From positions 62,001 through 126,000 of the forward strand of contig JABYQS010000023.1 in NCBI GenBank assembly GCA_022592435.1: 64,000 nt of DNA, written 5' to 3'. Positions 1 through 12,266 of this stretch are shown here, one piece after another. Position 1 is the stretch's first letter. Every line of letters starts with the position of its first letter. The notes below the pieces were generated by a model. The model ran no database searches, was not told the origin of the DNA, and was given only the letters and a program-made list of their open reading frames with translations. Made by a program: the position numbers and the translations under genes. The DNA comes from Cerioporus squamosus (taxonomy: Eukaryota; Basidiomycota; Agaricomycetes; Polyporales; Polyporaceae).

Positions 1-843
1 ATTAGGAGCAGTAGACTGTTCTAGAATCATTACGTTTATCATGTTGTATCCTCCGCTCATTACCTCTTGCTTTCTCGCTTGCTTCTTCCCTTGTTTCGTC
101 ATCTTTTGATATGCCCGCGCTCACCCGCAGTCCCTTCCCCTTCCACCACCCACCGCTGCAACAGTACTCATACCCCATGGCTCACGTCTCTATTCCCTCT
201 GTCTCGCAGCCCCCCGCGTAGTTATGTCAAGCATCTTACCTGCAATCTATTCATTATGCTCGCAAACCGAATGGTGTGATAATCGACTGCAAACTGGCAC
301 TAATAAGAAGGATTATAACCGCCAATAATAAGGACTATTGAAGAAGGATTGATCAGACTGATAATGGACTGTAATGGACTCTACCGTCGCTGTCGGCGTG
401 TTATTAGGAAGGGACTAATCTAATAAGACTAAAAGACCTAATGGTCCTCATCATGGGTTCTTATGTATCATTAGCCCTCATTCGTGTTCTGAGTTTTCCC
501 TGATGCCATCGCCGCTCTGTGTCGCACGTCCCACCCTCTCATGCGAGACGTTTGCATTTTGACTTGGCTTTTAGTTTGACTCGCGTACGTTGTTCTACCC
601 CGTCCCCTCGACCTCAGTGATTCAAACAGAAAATGTCGTTGAACCCTCCACGACACCCAATCGGCAGCAGCCTGAGTGCGCAGATGCTGTAGCCGCCGGC
701 AGCGGTGGCAGTGCCAAGTTTTTCTGCGCCCAAGTCCGCTCGGACCGGAGTCCGCTCACGACGACGTTTACCTTGCCCTCCTCCCCTTCCACCTGCACGC
801 CTGCCCGGGTCTCTGCTACAGGTTACAGTCACAGCCAACAGCC
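1..843. other. Intergenic region upstream of NOC2
   Basis: No open frame here resembles a known protein. Bases 290-470 are AT-richer and repeat short words such as aataagaagg and taatggact. The rest is pyrimidine-rich, as is common in fungal promoters. The last part probably holds the NOC2 promoter and 5' leader. Confidence 0.5.
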
Positions 844-3481
844 ATGGGAAAGAAGGCGGTCAAGTCCACGCGCAAGTTCGCCGCGAGCGGGCAGCTGCAG
901 AAGACGATCCAGGCGCGCCGCAAGCACCGCGACATCAAGAAAAAGGCCGAGAAGAGACAGGCTGCGAAGGGGAAGGGGAGACCGGTAGCGAAGGGGGAGG
1001 GGCGTGCGGGCGAGGGCAGCGACGAGGACGACGAGGACGAGAAAGGTGTCGCGAAGGCGTCTGGAAAGTGCGTATGCGTCGTGCGAGGATGTGTGTGGAT
1101 TGCTGGATTGAAGGGAATGTTGCGTTGTGTTGCAGGTTCAAGGGTATGTCGGTGGACGACTTCCTCGGTGGGGGCTTCATGCAGAATGCGAGTGACGATG
1201 AGGACGAAGCGGTGAGTAGACTGCATCATGGTCTGTGAGCGCGGTTCTGATGCGCTGTGCACACGAAGAGCGAGGTCGAGGGCATGGATGAGGACGAGGA
1301 AGAGGAGGACGAAGCTGGCTCTGAGGAGGACGTGGACGACGACGAGTCTTTCGCGGACGTCGACGACCTTGACGGTAAGCATGCTCAGGTACTCTATCAG
1401 ACCGGCCGCTCATACCTGCGCAGACGAGGGCGAAGCCCATCTCATGGAGCTGTCGAAGCTTGCGGAGAAGGACCCGGAGTTCTACAAGTATCTCCAGGAG
1501 AACGACAGGGAGCTGCTGGAGTTCAACCTCGATGGCGCAGCAGACGAGGATGAGGACATGGAAGGGGCAGGGCCTGTGGAAGAGGATAGTACTCCCGTCC
1601 TGACCAAGGAGATCCTCCAGAAGTGGCAGAAGTCTCTGTTGGATGTGGGTTTGCTCTTTTTCCAGTGCCGTGGCGCCTTGCTGAAGTTGGTCTACACCAG
1701 CATCGATCCTTGAAAGCCCTCCGGAAGATGCTGATCGCGTTCCGGTCGGCGGTGCATATGAATGAAGAGGACCAAGTGCTCGCGTGGAGGGTAGACAGCG
1801 CGTCAGGTGCGTCCGCACAGTGTGCGTGCACGCTTTAGGAATGCTGACCCTGCGACGATCTAGTCTACAACAAGCTTGTTACGACTGCTCTGCGGTACAC
1901 CCCCGTTGTGCTCGAGCACCATTGTCCCTCCCGCTCACTATCGAACGGCAAATTGTGAGTATAGGATTCGTATCATCCTAGAGACTCGCCTCACGTATCG
2001 TATCGCGCAGCAAACCGCCCACGCAGACGACGAAGTGGAAGACCCTGCAGAAGCTCGTCCTCTCGTACTTCCACAACGTGCTGCATCTTATGGGCCAGAT
2101 ATCCGACAACGAGATGCTCCGGCTCGCATTGAGCGAGACGGCCAAGCTTGTGCCGTACATCACCAGCAGCCGCAAAACGGTGAAGCTGTACCTGAAGACG
2201 TGCCTGGATTACTGGTCCAGCGCAGAGGATAGCGTGCGCATCTCTGCGTTCCTCTCCGTGCGCAGGTTGGCCGCGGCTACGGACGAGTCTATCATCGATG
2301 TCGTTCTGAAGGTGGGTATCTCTCACTCGCCGGGTATGGTGCTGAATGGCTGACTGGGTTGGTCATCAGAACACGTACTTGACCTTGGTACGGTCGTGCA
2401 AGTCGACGAGCGCGCACACGCTCCCTTCGATCAACCTCATGAAGAACTCGGCGAGCGAGTTGTTCTGCGCAGACCACGCGGCGTCGTACCAGCATGCCTT
2501 CGGGTACATTCGCCAGCTTGCGATCCATCTGCGGAACAGCATGAAGACGAAGACGAAGGAGGCCTACAAGCTGGTCTACAACTGGCAGTACGTGCACTGC
2601 GTCGACTTTTGGGCGATTGTGCTCGCGCGGGCTTGCAGCAAGGAGACCCTCATAGAGCGCGGCGGGAAGGAGAGCGAGCTGCATGCGCTCATCTACCCCC
2701 TTGTCCAGGTCGCGCTCGGCGCGGTAAGGTGAGCTTGCTCTCGCTGCATCACGGCATTATGTGGTACTGACAGCAAGACAGACTCATCCGCAACCCACGC
2801 TCATTCCCCTTCCACCTGCACATCGTGCGGTCGATGCTGCACCTCACGCGCCACACGCACACCTACGTCCCGCTCGCGCCATACCTGCTCCCCATCCTCA
2901 CCTCGACGCTCTCCGCGTCCTCCAAGCTAAAAGCGTCCACGCTGCGCCCGCTCGACTTCGAGACGCACATCCGCGCTCCGCAGCAGTACCTCAAGACGCG
3001 CGTGTACAACGAGGGGCTCGCGGAGGAGAGCGCGTTCCTGCTCGCGGAGTACCTCGCGAGCCCGCCCGTGCACGGGAGCATCGGGTTCCCGGAGGTGAGT
3101 GTGCCGATCGTGCTGCTGCTGCGCAAGGCGGTTAAGGGCGCGAAGGGCGCGCACGGGAAGGGCGGGAAGGGGAAGGAGGCGGGCGTTGTGAAGGCGCTGG
3201 TCGAGCGGGTGGAGGAGAGCGCGAAGTGGGTGGAGCAGAAGAGGAAGGGCGTGGTCTTTGCGCCGGGGAAGATGGCGGAAGTCGAGAGGTGGGAGGGTGA
3301 TGTAAGTGCGAAGGTGGAGGAGACGCCGCTGGGGAAGTATGTGAAGGTCCAGAGGAAGGCCAGGGAGAAGAGGAGGAAGCTTGTCGAGAAGGTGCGTTTC
3401 CCGACTGTCCGTCGTTTTCGGGCGCTGATTGGAGTTCTGTTACAGGCACGGGAGGGCGAGGACGAGATCTTGGAAGATTGA
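844..3481 (+). CDS. NOC2: Nucleolar complex protein 2 (Noc2), ribosome biogenesis
   Basis: Noc2 works with Noc1 and Noc3 in maturation and nuclear export of 60S pre-ribosomes. The protein starts with a lysine-rich nucleolar-type segment (MGKKAVKSTRKF), then long acidic D/E runs, then the Noc2 alpha-helical repeat domain with family-type stretches such as LHLMGQISDNEM, YNWQYVHCVDFW and NPRSFPFHLHI. It ends in a basic tail (KAREKRRKLVEKA) and EDEILED. Short introns split it; two that I placed are 1068-1135 and 1212-1268. The chosen ATG is the first in frame with the basic N-terminus. The exons run through without a stop over the parts I joined, so it looks functional. Confidence 0.9.
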
Positions 3482-4078
3482 GCTCGTTCCATATCTGAAT
3501 TGTGTAGCATCGACAGTTACACCTTGGCATAAGGTGCTAATGACCAGCTGGCAGCACCAATGCATCCTGCTTTGCGTCACTCGCAGCCCGTCGACTCGGG
3601 CGCATCCATGTACTGTATGTGTGGATGATGCCATCACATAGACATCAGCCATCCCTCCTGCTGTGTTGGGCTCGCCATGGCACGTTCTTGGTCTTCCAAA
3701 GTTCCCAGCAGTTTGTATTTTTCTTCCGAAGTACGTAGGTTGACAGGATGTGCCATTACCAATGGCACGAGCAGCAATTGAAGCTTGAGGCACTTCTGCA
3801 GCTGTGTATCAACATGCTCGGAGGTGTACTGCGACATTCCGATTCCACAAAAAGGAATCGGTCTTGCGACGGAGGTCTGGCAGTGATTACTTAAGCATAT
3901 CGTTAAACCGGCATGTTCGGCACGCTCGATTTGGGCGTTGAGCGCGTCTCGCTCGCAGCTCCGACTCGTTCTCTTGACTCTCTTTTCTGTTTATCTGTCC
4001 GAACCTCATGTCTGTCAGATTTCAGTAGTACTTGCTTGCTGCCCATGTCTTCGACGACTGTGGTTCTCCGTATTTTCT

Positions 4079-4437
4079 ATTGCGGGTTTCCTCCTCTTCT
4101 GGGATGTTGTGCGACCGAACGTGAAAATCCGTTCGGGTATAGTAGTAGACGCTTAGACTGGTTTCCAGGTTGTTTCCAGGCCCGTCCCCTGGCGTACACG
4201 CTTATTATCAGCGTGGTGAGGCCCGAACATTGTCTGCGACGTTTGCGTGGACGGAGATGCAGACTTATGAGGTGGTACATTGTACCGTACGGGATTAGGG
4301 CTCACACACTACGTGCTACAGACAAGAAATAGATAGTAGATCTACTCTCTTGCACTGAACTCAAACCAAGACTGAGAACCTCATCTCTTGTGGAATCGGA
4401 CAAGCGGCGGGGATCTCCCCGCCCACTTGAACCAAGT
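4079..4437 (+). repeat. Tandem duplication, copy 1
   Basis: This copy begins attgcgggtttcctc and ends cacttgaaccaagt. Almost the whole unit recurs 364 bases downstream with scattered substitutions. It has no coding signature; its shared ends and adjacency point to segmental duplication rather than two insertions. Confidence 0.85.
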
Positions 4438-4442
4438 TCTCA

Positions 4443-4829
4443 ATTGCGGGTTTCCTCTTCTTCTGGGATGTTGTGCGACCGAATGTGAAAATCTGTTCGG
4501 GTACTAGTAGATGCTTGGACTGGTTTCCAGGCCCGTCTCCTGGCGTACACGTTTATTATCAGCGTGGTGAGGCTCGAACATCGTCTGCGACGTTTGCGTG
4601 GACGGAGATGGAGACTTATGAGGTAGTACATTGTACCGTACGGGATTGGGGTTCATACACTACGTGCTACCGACAAGAAAATACTCGATTGTAGATCTAC
4701 TATCAGATCTACCGTCATGTAGTCTCTTGCACTGGACTACTCAAACCATGATCACACCTCTTTCTGAGAACCTCATCTCTTGTGGAATCGGACAAGCGGC
4801 GGGGATCTCCCCGCCCACTTGAACCAAGT
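4443..4829 (+). repeat. Tandem duplication, copy 2
   Basis: This is the second copy of the unit at 4079-4437. The offset grows from 364 at the left end to 392 at the right end, so this copy carries about 28 extra bases, around the segment with two near-identical gatctac words (4690-4720). Substitutions such as gaacgtg to gaatgtg show the copies have had time to diverge. Confidence 0.85.
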
Positions 4830-4969
4830 ATCATACTTACTGACGGTTGCATGCACTGTTACATAATGCAGTGCATCGGGTTGGCGCTTCCGAACTTGGG
4901 GTTTGCAACTTTGCACAAATAAGAACGGTATTTGAACCATCATCCTCCCTATCTGCACTTGCCCTCAGG

Positions 4970-6262
4970 ATGTGTCTGTTTATCTTGACAGACAAATGGG
5001 TCACGGGTGGGTTTGGTGAGTTTTGTGCAGGCTCCCAATGATTCTCGTGTTCCACAGCTCATAGTCCCTTCAGGGCGTGTATACCGTGCTCGAGTTATGG
5101 ACGATCAGGATCCGCAGAAGCTCGTTGCAGTTAAAAATGCCACGTAACAAACCGCGTGGAGCATTCACGTCTCCAGCACGAACCCTGTGCGCTTGTTCTC
5201 CTCCAGGGTGGGTACAGGTGCCCGCTCGGCATACAAGCCTATTAACGTTTCGTCTGAGAGGCCACCGCGCCATTCCCGGCGTGTACGCGTGGGGCAGGTC
5301 CCAGTTCTACGAGTACCTCGCGCTCGAGCTACTGGATGAGGATCTGAGCGATATGAAAGGCAAGCTGACGATGCGGAATCTCGTCGCAATAGCAGTCCAA
5401 GGGTGAGCATTATCCTTTCAAGCGCGACCACTGGATCTGACTGCAGGTCGACAGATGGATGGGCTTGAACATGTTCACTCGCGCGGGATCGTCCACTGCG
5501 ACCTCAAACCGCCATATTTCATGCTAGGACGGGAAGGCCGCCTCCATCTTATTGACTTTGGCATATGTTGGCCGTACAGGATCCGGTCACACTAGAACAC
5601 CTCCCGGACAAAGGCACGCCGTTCTCCGTAGGGACGTCCAGGTATATGAGCCTGAACGGTCATCTTCACCACTGTAAGTGATCCTCTCACTCGTTGTATG
5701 CTATCACTGTAGACGGGTCGGACGGTAGAGGCTCATATATCGACAGCACCGTCGCGCAGGGACGACATCGAGTCTCTGTCATACACCCTCCTCGCACTAA
5801 TAGCCGGCGGCCTCCCTTGGGAAGAACGTGATGGTGACTCTCGTCTCTCAACCCAGCGTCAGCGTGTCACAGCCTTCTCGCGCAAAAAGCAGTGGACTGG
5901 GGCCCGGCTTGCGGGGCAGCAGATGTAGCGATATTTAGCGAGTTTCGTCGACTACGCGCGCAGACTGGGGTACACAGAGAAGCCAAACTACGGAGGGTGG
6001 AAAGACCGCTTTCGGAGGCTCGTTCCGTCCATCCCTGACGACCCCTTGTACGATCCATCCGACGAAACAGTCCCGGACCTCAAGGCGGCGGTGAACTTGC
6101 TGGACGACGCAGCCTACTGCGCGACCAGCGAAGATGGACTGGTCGACAGGGCGGTCTCGAGTTTGCCGGATTCACGCTCTCCGCCGATCGCGCGGGGTCA
6201 GACGGGCTCTGCATCCCGACATTCACGTGGGAGCCGGACGAGCTGCTAGACGTGGACGAGCT
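4970..6262 (+). pseudogene. Decayed casein kinase 1-like protein kinase
   Basis: Kinase pieces appear in the right order: a glycine loop (GGFG, then VYRAR after an intron), the ATP lysine (LVAVK), a CK1-type hinge (ALELLDEDL), a catalytic loop (HSRGIVHCDLKP), a metal-binding segment (LIDFG), a CK1-type segment (GTPFSVGTSRYMSLNGHL) and a late-lobe segment (FVDYARRLGYTEKPNY). The gene is broken. The reading frame shifts between LIDFG and the next block near 5570, with no plausible intron, and an in-frame TAG follows QQM near 5930. The asparagine normally found after HxDxKP is replaced (KPPYF). I read this as a pseudogene from the lineage-expanded CK1-like kinases of mushrooms. The 3' limit is approximate. 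Confidence 0.7.
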
Positions 6263-8066
6263 GCTGGGTGACGAAAGCGCCATCATTAGGGCACGGCTGG
6301 CTGGGTTGGATGGGCCAGGAGGACCATCTGGGCAGGTTTTGCCCGCCGGAGGTGATGCGCTCCGTGCCTCCGAAACAGGTGAGTGCAGACTCGGAGTTTC
6401 CAAGCCCTCAGTAAAGAAATATCTAACCGCAACTGCGTACAGCTGAAGGGTGTAGGACTCAAAAACTCGAAGGATCATCGGAGTCGGCCGCTGCTGCGCT
6501 CACTGCCTCTGTGGATCCAGGATCAACCGTTGACGTCGGCTGATCGCAGCTCTACTCCTGTGCCACAGAGACTTGCGAATTGCAACGGGCAGGGCGCACC
6601 CAGTTGGCCGAGGGGCTTCAAGCCGTTAATGCGCTATGCGCCGAAGTGAAGGTGGCGTGTGCGTCCGCTCAGGTTCAGGCGTTTGCGGCTATTCTTTCTG
6701 TCGTCCCGGTACTTACAAGTTCTCGTAGGTTGTCAACTTACTGAAGAGGAAGCGAGACAAAATGGAGGCAGAGAGTCCCGTCCTATTGTGTAACATCGCT
6801 CCTCTCCCCCTTGCGAGCCTTTGCGAGCTCACTCGAGCACTCACTAGCGTCCATGCTCACAGTTTTCACTACCCAGCGCACTCCATCAATGTGGGAAGAT
6901 TAATAGCCGCGGGATAGCTATGTCGCAGTACTTAACGAGGTCGCTAATTATGTGTTAATATTGCGGATGGCCTAAGACTCCGAGTCGACCAACGCCATAT
7001 AATATGTACAAAGGCCAAGCTGCATCCGCACTACTATAACTGCGAGCCTCGAGGTCAAACATAATAAGTTCGACTTCTCGAATGTCAGCCGGGCCTTGGC
7101 GGAGTCCACGGGTGTCCCAACTTGGCCTGGATAGCCATTGTACAGTACATTCTGCATCACCGGTTTCACAAGAGGTTCAAACGTTCATCTCTTGCAGCTG
7201 TTTGCAGAGGTCGTGGCTAGGCTAAGGCACTGATTGCCGATTGCACAGCATGCATTGTGCACGAAGAATTCGAATATTCAAAAATGTGAACGAGTCGTTC
7301 GCCGCCTTCTTCTGGCTGATGCAACTCTGGGAGACGCGGCGTACAGGAGTACTTGTGTATGGAGCGTCAGAAATGAGGAGAGTGCAGAAGTGATATATGC
7401 GACTCGGAGTATCGCGATGTCGCCTACGGGCGCTTACCATCGTCCCAGGGGCTAGTAAAAGTTATGATGTCAGATGCATGCTCACAGTGACACGTCCGGA
7501 GCCTTCGCAGCACCTCGGAGAGCATTCAATGACATACTGACGGCTTTTATGTACGCCTGACCCAATCTTGGTGTAGTCGGGAGGGGCGGATTCACCCTCA
7601 ACACCCATACAGATGAGCAGTGACCTGGCATGACTGCGCGTCAGTCGGAGCTGGCCATGGCCAGCGGACGCCGGACACGACGTCTTCTGCGAACAGCTGT
7701 ATTGTTATACTAGGCACCGAGGCCAGTCCGGAACGGAGGATTGTGCGTTTTCACAGGCGGTCGGGGGCCTCGGACTCGGAGTGATGTCTAGGCTGGAGAG
7801 ATGGGTGATGGATCGTGGATTGCTATGGCACTCGCACTGACACCATGGGCGCGCCCTCCTCGTCCCCTTCTCTCGGCCCACGGGCGCTGTCGCAGGCCAC
7901 ACTTCTTGCTCCCGCTCCGCCACCAGCAGCAGCGTCCCTTCCCTTTCACTCCTCCCGTCTTTTTGCTCTTTCTTCCGCCTCCGGCAGGCCGCTCCTTGCG
8001 CTTTTGAACTTGAGAACTTGAAGCTAGCTTCTACTGCACCGTCTCCAGACTCTCGCTCGCTTCAAG
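6263..8066. other. Intergenic region, nothing recognised
   Basis: The left edge may hold decayed 3' sequence of the kinase remnant. Open frames here are short and unsupported. The last ~150 bases are CT-rich (7850-8000), as expected for the promoter and leader of the next gene. Confidence 0.45.
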
Positions 8067-9021
8067 ATGATCCGCTCTCCGCTCTCGTTCTTCCTCGTCG
8101 CCTTCTTCGCTCTCGTTGTCGGCAGAGGTCGGTATTCTCATACTGGGGATATGGGCTGCTCGGACGAGCTGAACTGACGAGACATGTGTGGTTGTCGTCC
8201 TGAACAGTGGCTGCGCAGGCGAACCTCACAATCAACGTCGGCGGGACCGTCGGCAACGTCTCCGCTGCCGACTTCCTCAAGCCCAACGACGTCGTCCTGA
8301 ATGACGTGCGTGCCCCACGCGCATGCGCCCTCCCGAGTTGCCCTTACTGACGAGAGAGTCATCGCACTGCACAGTGCACCACCGAGTGCGGCGCCGCCGA
8401 GACCGCGATCGCGGTGCGTCTTTCCCGAGCCTCCGTACGAAGTGTACACGACTGACGCAAACGCGACCTCCGCAGGCCTGCACGGACAACACCTGCCTCT
8501 GCAACGCCAACTCCACGGTCCCACTCATCACGCAGTGCCAGCAGTGCATGTTCGCTGCCCTCATCACGCGCAACAAGCGACCCGACGACGTGCGCGCTGG
8601 CCAGGCCCCTGCTCTTACCGGTACGTGCCCCCTGCTCCTCCCTGATCCCTCGCAGCTTCGCCGTCGCCCCTCTCCTCCTCTCCGCCCTTTCCCCTCTCTC
8701 GCACGTCCGTTGCGACGCAACCCCGCTGCCATTCCCATGAACCTTGTGTGCAACCTCTAGCACCGCCTTCCTACTCTCCCTATTATCCCTACTTCTTATC
8801 CCGAAACCGAGAAACTGACACCAACCCCGCCCACAGCATACCAAACCGCCTGCAACGCGACGGCGGGCATCCTTCTCGACGCCACCGTCATCGCGCTCGC
8901 GTCCCCGCCCAACTGGGACGGCCCCTTCGGCCAGGGCCTCAACGTCGGCACGACCGTCATCTCCGTCATCGCCGCCACCGTGCTCGGCACCGGCCTCATT
9001 GGCGTGCTCGTCACCATGTGA
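8067..9021 (+). CDS. Small secreted cysteine-containing protein with C-terminal anchor
   Basis: Five exons (8067-8127, 8208-8305, 8375-8413, 8476-8620, 8837-9021) join to 175 codons plus stop with all phases consistent. The protein opens with a signal peptide (MIRSPLSFFLVAFFALVVG, then VAAQA). A short ectodomain follows with Asn-X-Thr/Ser sites and paired cysteines (CTTEC, CTDNTCLC, QCQQC). It ends with a hydrophobic segment (SVIAATVLGTGLIGVLVTM) right at the C-terminus, the layout of a GPI-anchored or tail-anchored surface protein. The cysteine spacing does not match a fungal family I can name, so no function is assigned. Confidence 0.75.
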
Positions 9022-9777
9022 GGTCGTTCCCATGTCCAGCGAATGAGCGGTGTTTGTGCTGGGTCAACGGGGGCTTGCGGGCTGCGGGCTGCGCCCGCGC
9101 AGGTGGCACTGGCTGTAGGATGTTTGCTCGGTACTTACGGAGACGCGCAAGTGTAGGATGCTCTCGACTTCATGGCGCCTTTTCTTTCTGTCTCGTTTTC
9201 ATATGCGCGGTCCGAGATTGGTTGAATGAAATATAGACGTAGCTGTAAGTGGTTGCCGGGGAAACCAAGTACTGGATGAGGCGATGACGACAGAGAAGCC
9301 GAGACTTGCGAGCGGGAAGTATACAGCACAGATTGGTGGGCGATAGAAAGCTGCCGAAGGCAGATAAGTGAGTCACAAAAGCTGCAGCACACGCGCAACC
9401 GGGTCCATGTCAGGTCAGGGTGCTCCTGGTAACAGGATGGACCATGCCGCAATCCATTGTATGACACAGGTAGGCGATACAAGGTGCGCAAAGGCAGAGA
9501 TGGTGGTGGGTGGTACATGATGCACAGTGTGGATGAGTACTGCTACGGGATACTGATGCTTAACAACACAACACAACGTATGACGGACGCAGAACGAGAA
9601 CAGCAAAAGACCAGAGGAGAAGGAGACCTGTGAGCGGAATAGCGTGGCGTCAGTGAGGGTGTCAATCGGGGAATGCGATTACTGGGGGTAGACGGACTTC
9701 GCAGCCTGCGTCCGCCACGCTCGCATGGAAGTGACCTGCTTCGTGCCACATGCAGGAAAGCGACTTACAAAAGACGT
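9022..9777. other. Convergent intergenic region
   Basis: This region lies between the 3' ends of the secreted protein gene (+) and eIF5A (-). It should hold both 3' untranslated regions. No further gene is supported. Confidence 0.5.
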
Positions 9778-10588
9778 TTACGCGCCCTTGGGAGCCTCCT
9801 TGTAGGAGATGGCCTGCTCCTCGCCCATAGCGGAGACGATAGTGACGAGGAGGTCCTTGCCCTCGTCAAAGTCCGCCTGGATCTGCTTGCCGAGGTCACC
9901 CTCAGGCAGCTTGACATCGTCCTTGGCGGTACCGTCCTGGGTCATGAGGTTCAAGAAGCCGTCGTCGATGTCGATCTGATGTGCATTGTCGCATGAGAAT
10001 GCCAGTGTCTCTCGCGGGAGGGAAAAAGGGGGACATGGACGTACGAGCTGGTATTCGTTACGGGTGACGTTGGGGACATCCATGTTGTGGGTGGAGGGGG
10101 AGATATCCTCCTGTATACGGGGAAAGGAAGGGGATTTGGTGAGTTGGGACGATCGTCATCTAATCAGCGCCGTGTGCTGCACGTACCAGTTTTTTGCCGG
10201 TGAAGATCTGGTGTGGCGGTCAGTCAAGACTCAAAAGGGCCAGAACGCAGGAGACGTACATCGATGGCGACCAGGTGGACCTTGGCGTGACCGTGCTTGC
10301 CCGTCTTGGAGGTGGACATGTCAACGATCTTGCAGGGGCGGCCTGAGCAGCCATGGGTGGGGGCCGTCAGCAGACGCACGAGGCGCAAAAAGGAGGACGC
10401 GTACCCTTGATGACGACGTGACCGTTCTTGCGAAGGGCCGAGCATTGCATGGGGAAGGTCGCGGAGGCCCCCGCAGAGGCCTGGACGGAGGCGAAGGTTA
10501 GTCGCCTGGAGATCTATGCGAAAGATGAAGATGGCGGGGTGTTGCGCACCTGCTCGAAGTTGTGGTTGTGCTGCTCGTCGTCGGACAT
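9778..10588 (-). CDS. Translation factor eIF5A
   Basis: eIF5A helps the ribosome through difficult peptide bonds and in termination, and needs a lysine modified to hypusine. The hypusination loop is present ([12 protein letters not shown]), as are the flanking beta-strand region ([16 protein letters not shown]) and the C-terminal OB fold ([32 protein letters not shown]). The start [13 protein letters not shown] is typical of fungal eIF5A. Several introns interrupt it. The one between NEYQL and IDIDDG is 69 nt long, in frame and free of stops. The LIM gene starts 308 bp away on the other strand. Confidence 0.95.
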
Positions 10589-10896
10589 GGTGGCGGGTCG
10601 TGTGGTGGTGGAAGGAGAGAGAGATAACGAGAGGAGGGAGAGCGAGGAGGAGGAGGAAGGAGACGTCTAGGGCGGAGGAAGAGATGCAGCCCGCCCAAAT
10701 GGCTGAAAAATGCGCTGCCATCAGTTTTCCATCTCCGCATCGCTCGTGGGACACTTATCCGGACATCCCCGACCGCACCTGCCTTATGCGGCCCGGCCCG
10801 TGGCTATGAGCTCAGTCTCCGAGTCGCAGTTGCTAACGACTCTAGCCGGCATACTCGCCTTCTCTCCCGACCGCCACCGAGCCCACGACAAACACC
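10589..10896. promoter_or_regulatory. Shared divergent promoter region, eIF5A / LIM protein
   Basis: The start codons of two divergent genes are 308 bp apart, so both promoters must lie here or overlap the leaders. The segment next to eIF5A is rich in GA on the plus strand. No specific factor site is claimed. Confidence 0.5.
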
Positions 10897-12266
10897 ATGC
10901 ATCCGTTCGGAGGGACGCCCATCTGCCCGCGGTGCAGCACCGCCGTCTACGCTGCAGAACAGGTGCGCGCAACGTTCGTCTGGGTATCATTGTACTCATC
11001 CAGCTGTGGCTCGGCTAGATCATGGGCCCTGGACGCAAGGTACGATCCTAGCTGTCGTGTCCTTGTCGCAATACACCTCCTCACATCTCCTCAGCTCTAC
11101 CACAAGGCAGGCGACTGCAATTCACGCATCTTGCGTGCGCGCAACTGAATGCTCTCGGACAGTACTGCCTCAAATGCACATCCTGTAACAAACGCCTTGA
11201 CTCCTTCTCCTTAGTTGAACACGAAGAACAGGTGCGCATCTACTCTTTGACAGTCCCCTTGCTCCCGATCATCCTGTCTCATCTCCTCCCGCTCCGCTGC
11301 TCCCCAGCCATACTGGTATGCTCTTCACGCGAACCTCTGCCCTCGTCCGTATAGACTGACGGCTGCCCCCATGCCAACAGCAAGCTCTGTCACGTCAAGC
11401 TCTTCGGCACCCGCGACCTCCGCCACGGCAACCTCTACCAGGCCTCCCCCAACCGCGCCGCCTCTCCTCCCCCCCGCTCCTCCACCGCCAGCGACCTCGC
11501 ACAGCCCCAGCCGATCCGCAGGCACATGACCGGCAGTGCCTCTATGGAGAGCAGCAGGACGAAGGCAGCCTCGCCTCCCCCAATGCCCACGTACCTCCTC
11601 CGGCCCAACCGCACGCTCAGCCCGAGCAAGGGCATGGGCTCGGGATCCCTCGCGCTCAAAGCGCTCGACAACCTCATCGAAGACTTTGGCGGCGTGGAGA
11701 TCGTGACCCCCGTGCACGCCAACGAGGACACGAATGGCCGCACGGCTGCCGGAGCCTCCACCTCGCAGTCGACTGCCGCGAACGGGAACGGGACGCGCGC
11801 CGCCTCCCCACCTGCAGCCTCCCCGCGCACGCGCACAATCCCCGTCCCGCTCGCCCCCTCGATGACCGGCACGCGGTACGGCGCCGCTCTCGGTGGTCCC
11901 GCCCCCTGCAGCGGCAGCCCCGCTCGCGCCAATGATGACGGGCAGGCAGTGGGGTCCAGGAGCGGGTGCGACACCGAAGTGCCCCACGTGCGGCAAGTCG
12001 GTGTACTTTGCGGAGCAGGTGAAGGCGGTCGGCAAGACGTGGCACAAGTGGTGTCTGCGCTGCCAGGGGTGCGAGAAGACGCTGGACACGGGGCGGCTGG
12101 TGGATAAGGACGGGAGTCCGTTCTGTGGGACGTGTTATACGAAGGTGCGTAGTTTAAGTATGCGCATGACAAGGGAAGGGACACTGATGTGCGATCTATT
12201 GTTGCTGTGTAGAACTTTGGGCCTGCGGGGAGCGGGTACGCGTTGCTTGGGAAGGCGGGAGGCTGA
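10897..12266 (+). CDS. Two-LIM-domain protein (cysteine-rich protein type)
   Basis: LIM domains are paired zinc fingers that mediate protein contacts, often with actin or nuclear partners. Eight exons (10897-10962, 11019-11039, 11095-11106, 11163-11231, 11308-11315, 11381-11875, 11946-12144, 12213-12266) give exactly 307 codons plus stop. LIM1 runs from ICPRC through LYHKYCLKCTSC to PYCKLCHVK. LIM2 runs from KCPTCGKSVYF through TWHKWCLRCQGC to PFCGTCYTK, followed by NFGPAG as in CRP proteins. A ~180-residue Ser/Pro/Ala-rich linker separates them. LIM1 is assembled from unusually small exons (21, 12 and 8 nt), and one intron (11107-11162) has a GC donor; see findings. Confidence 0.88.

Larger units (their letters stand above)
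3482..4969. other. Intergenic region with a tandem duplication
   Basis: No convincing gene is seen between NOC2 and the kinase remnant. The main content is the pair of direct repeats annotated separately (4079-4437 and 4443-4829). Short open frames inside the repeats are echoes of each other and have no recognisable domain. Confidence 0.6.

Noticed and set aside
11325..12184. Long minus-strand frames across the LIM gene linker
   Set aside because: They mirror the GC-rich Ser/Pro/Ala linker of the LIM protein, and the antisense translation has no recognisable domain.
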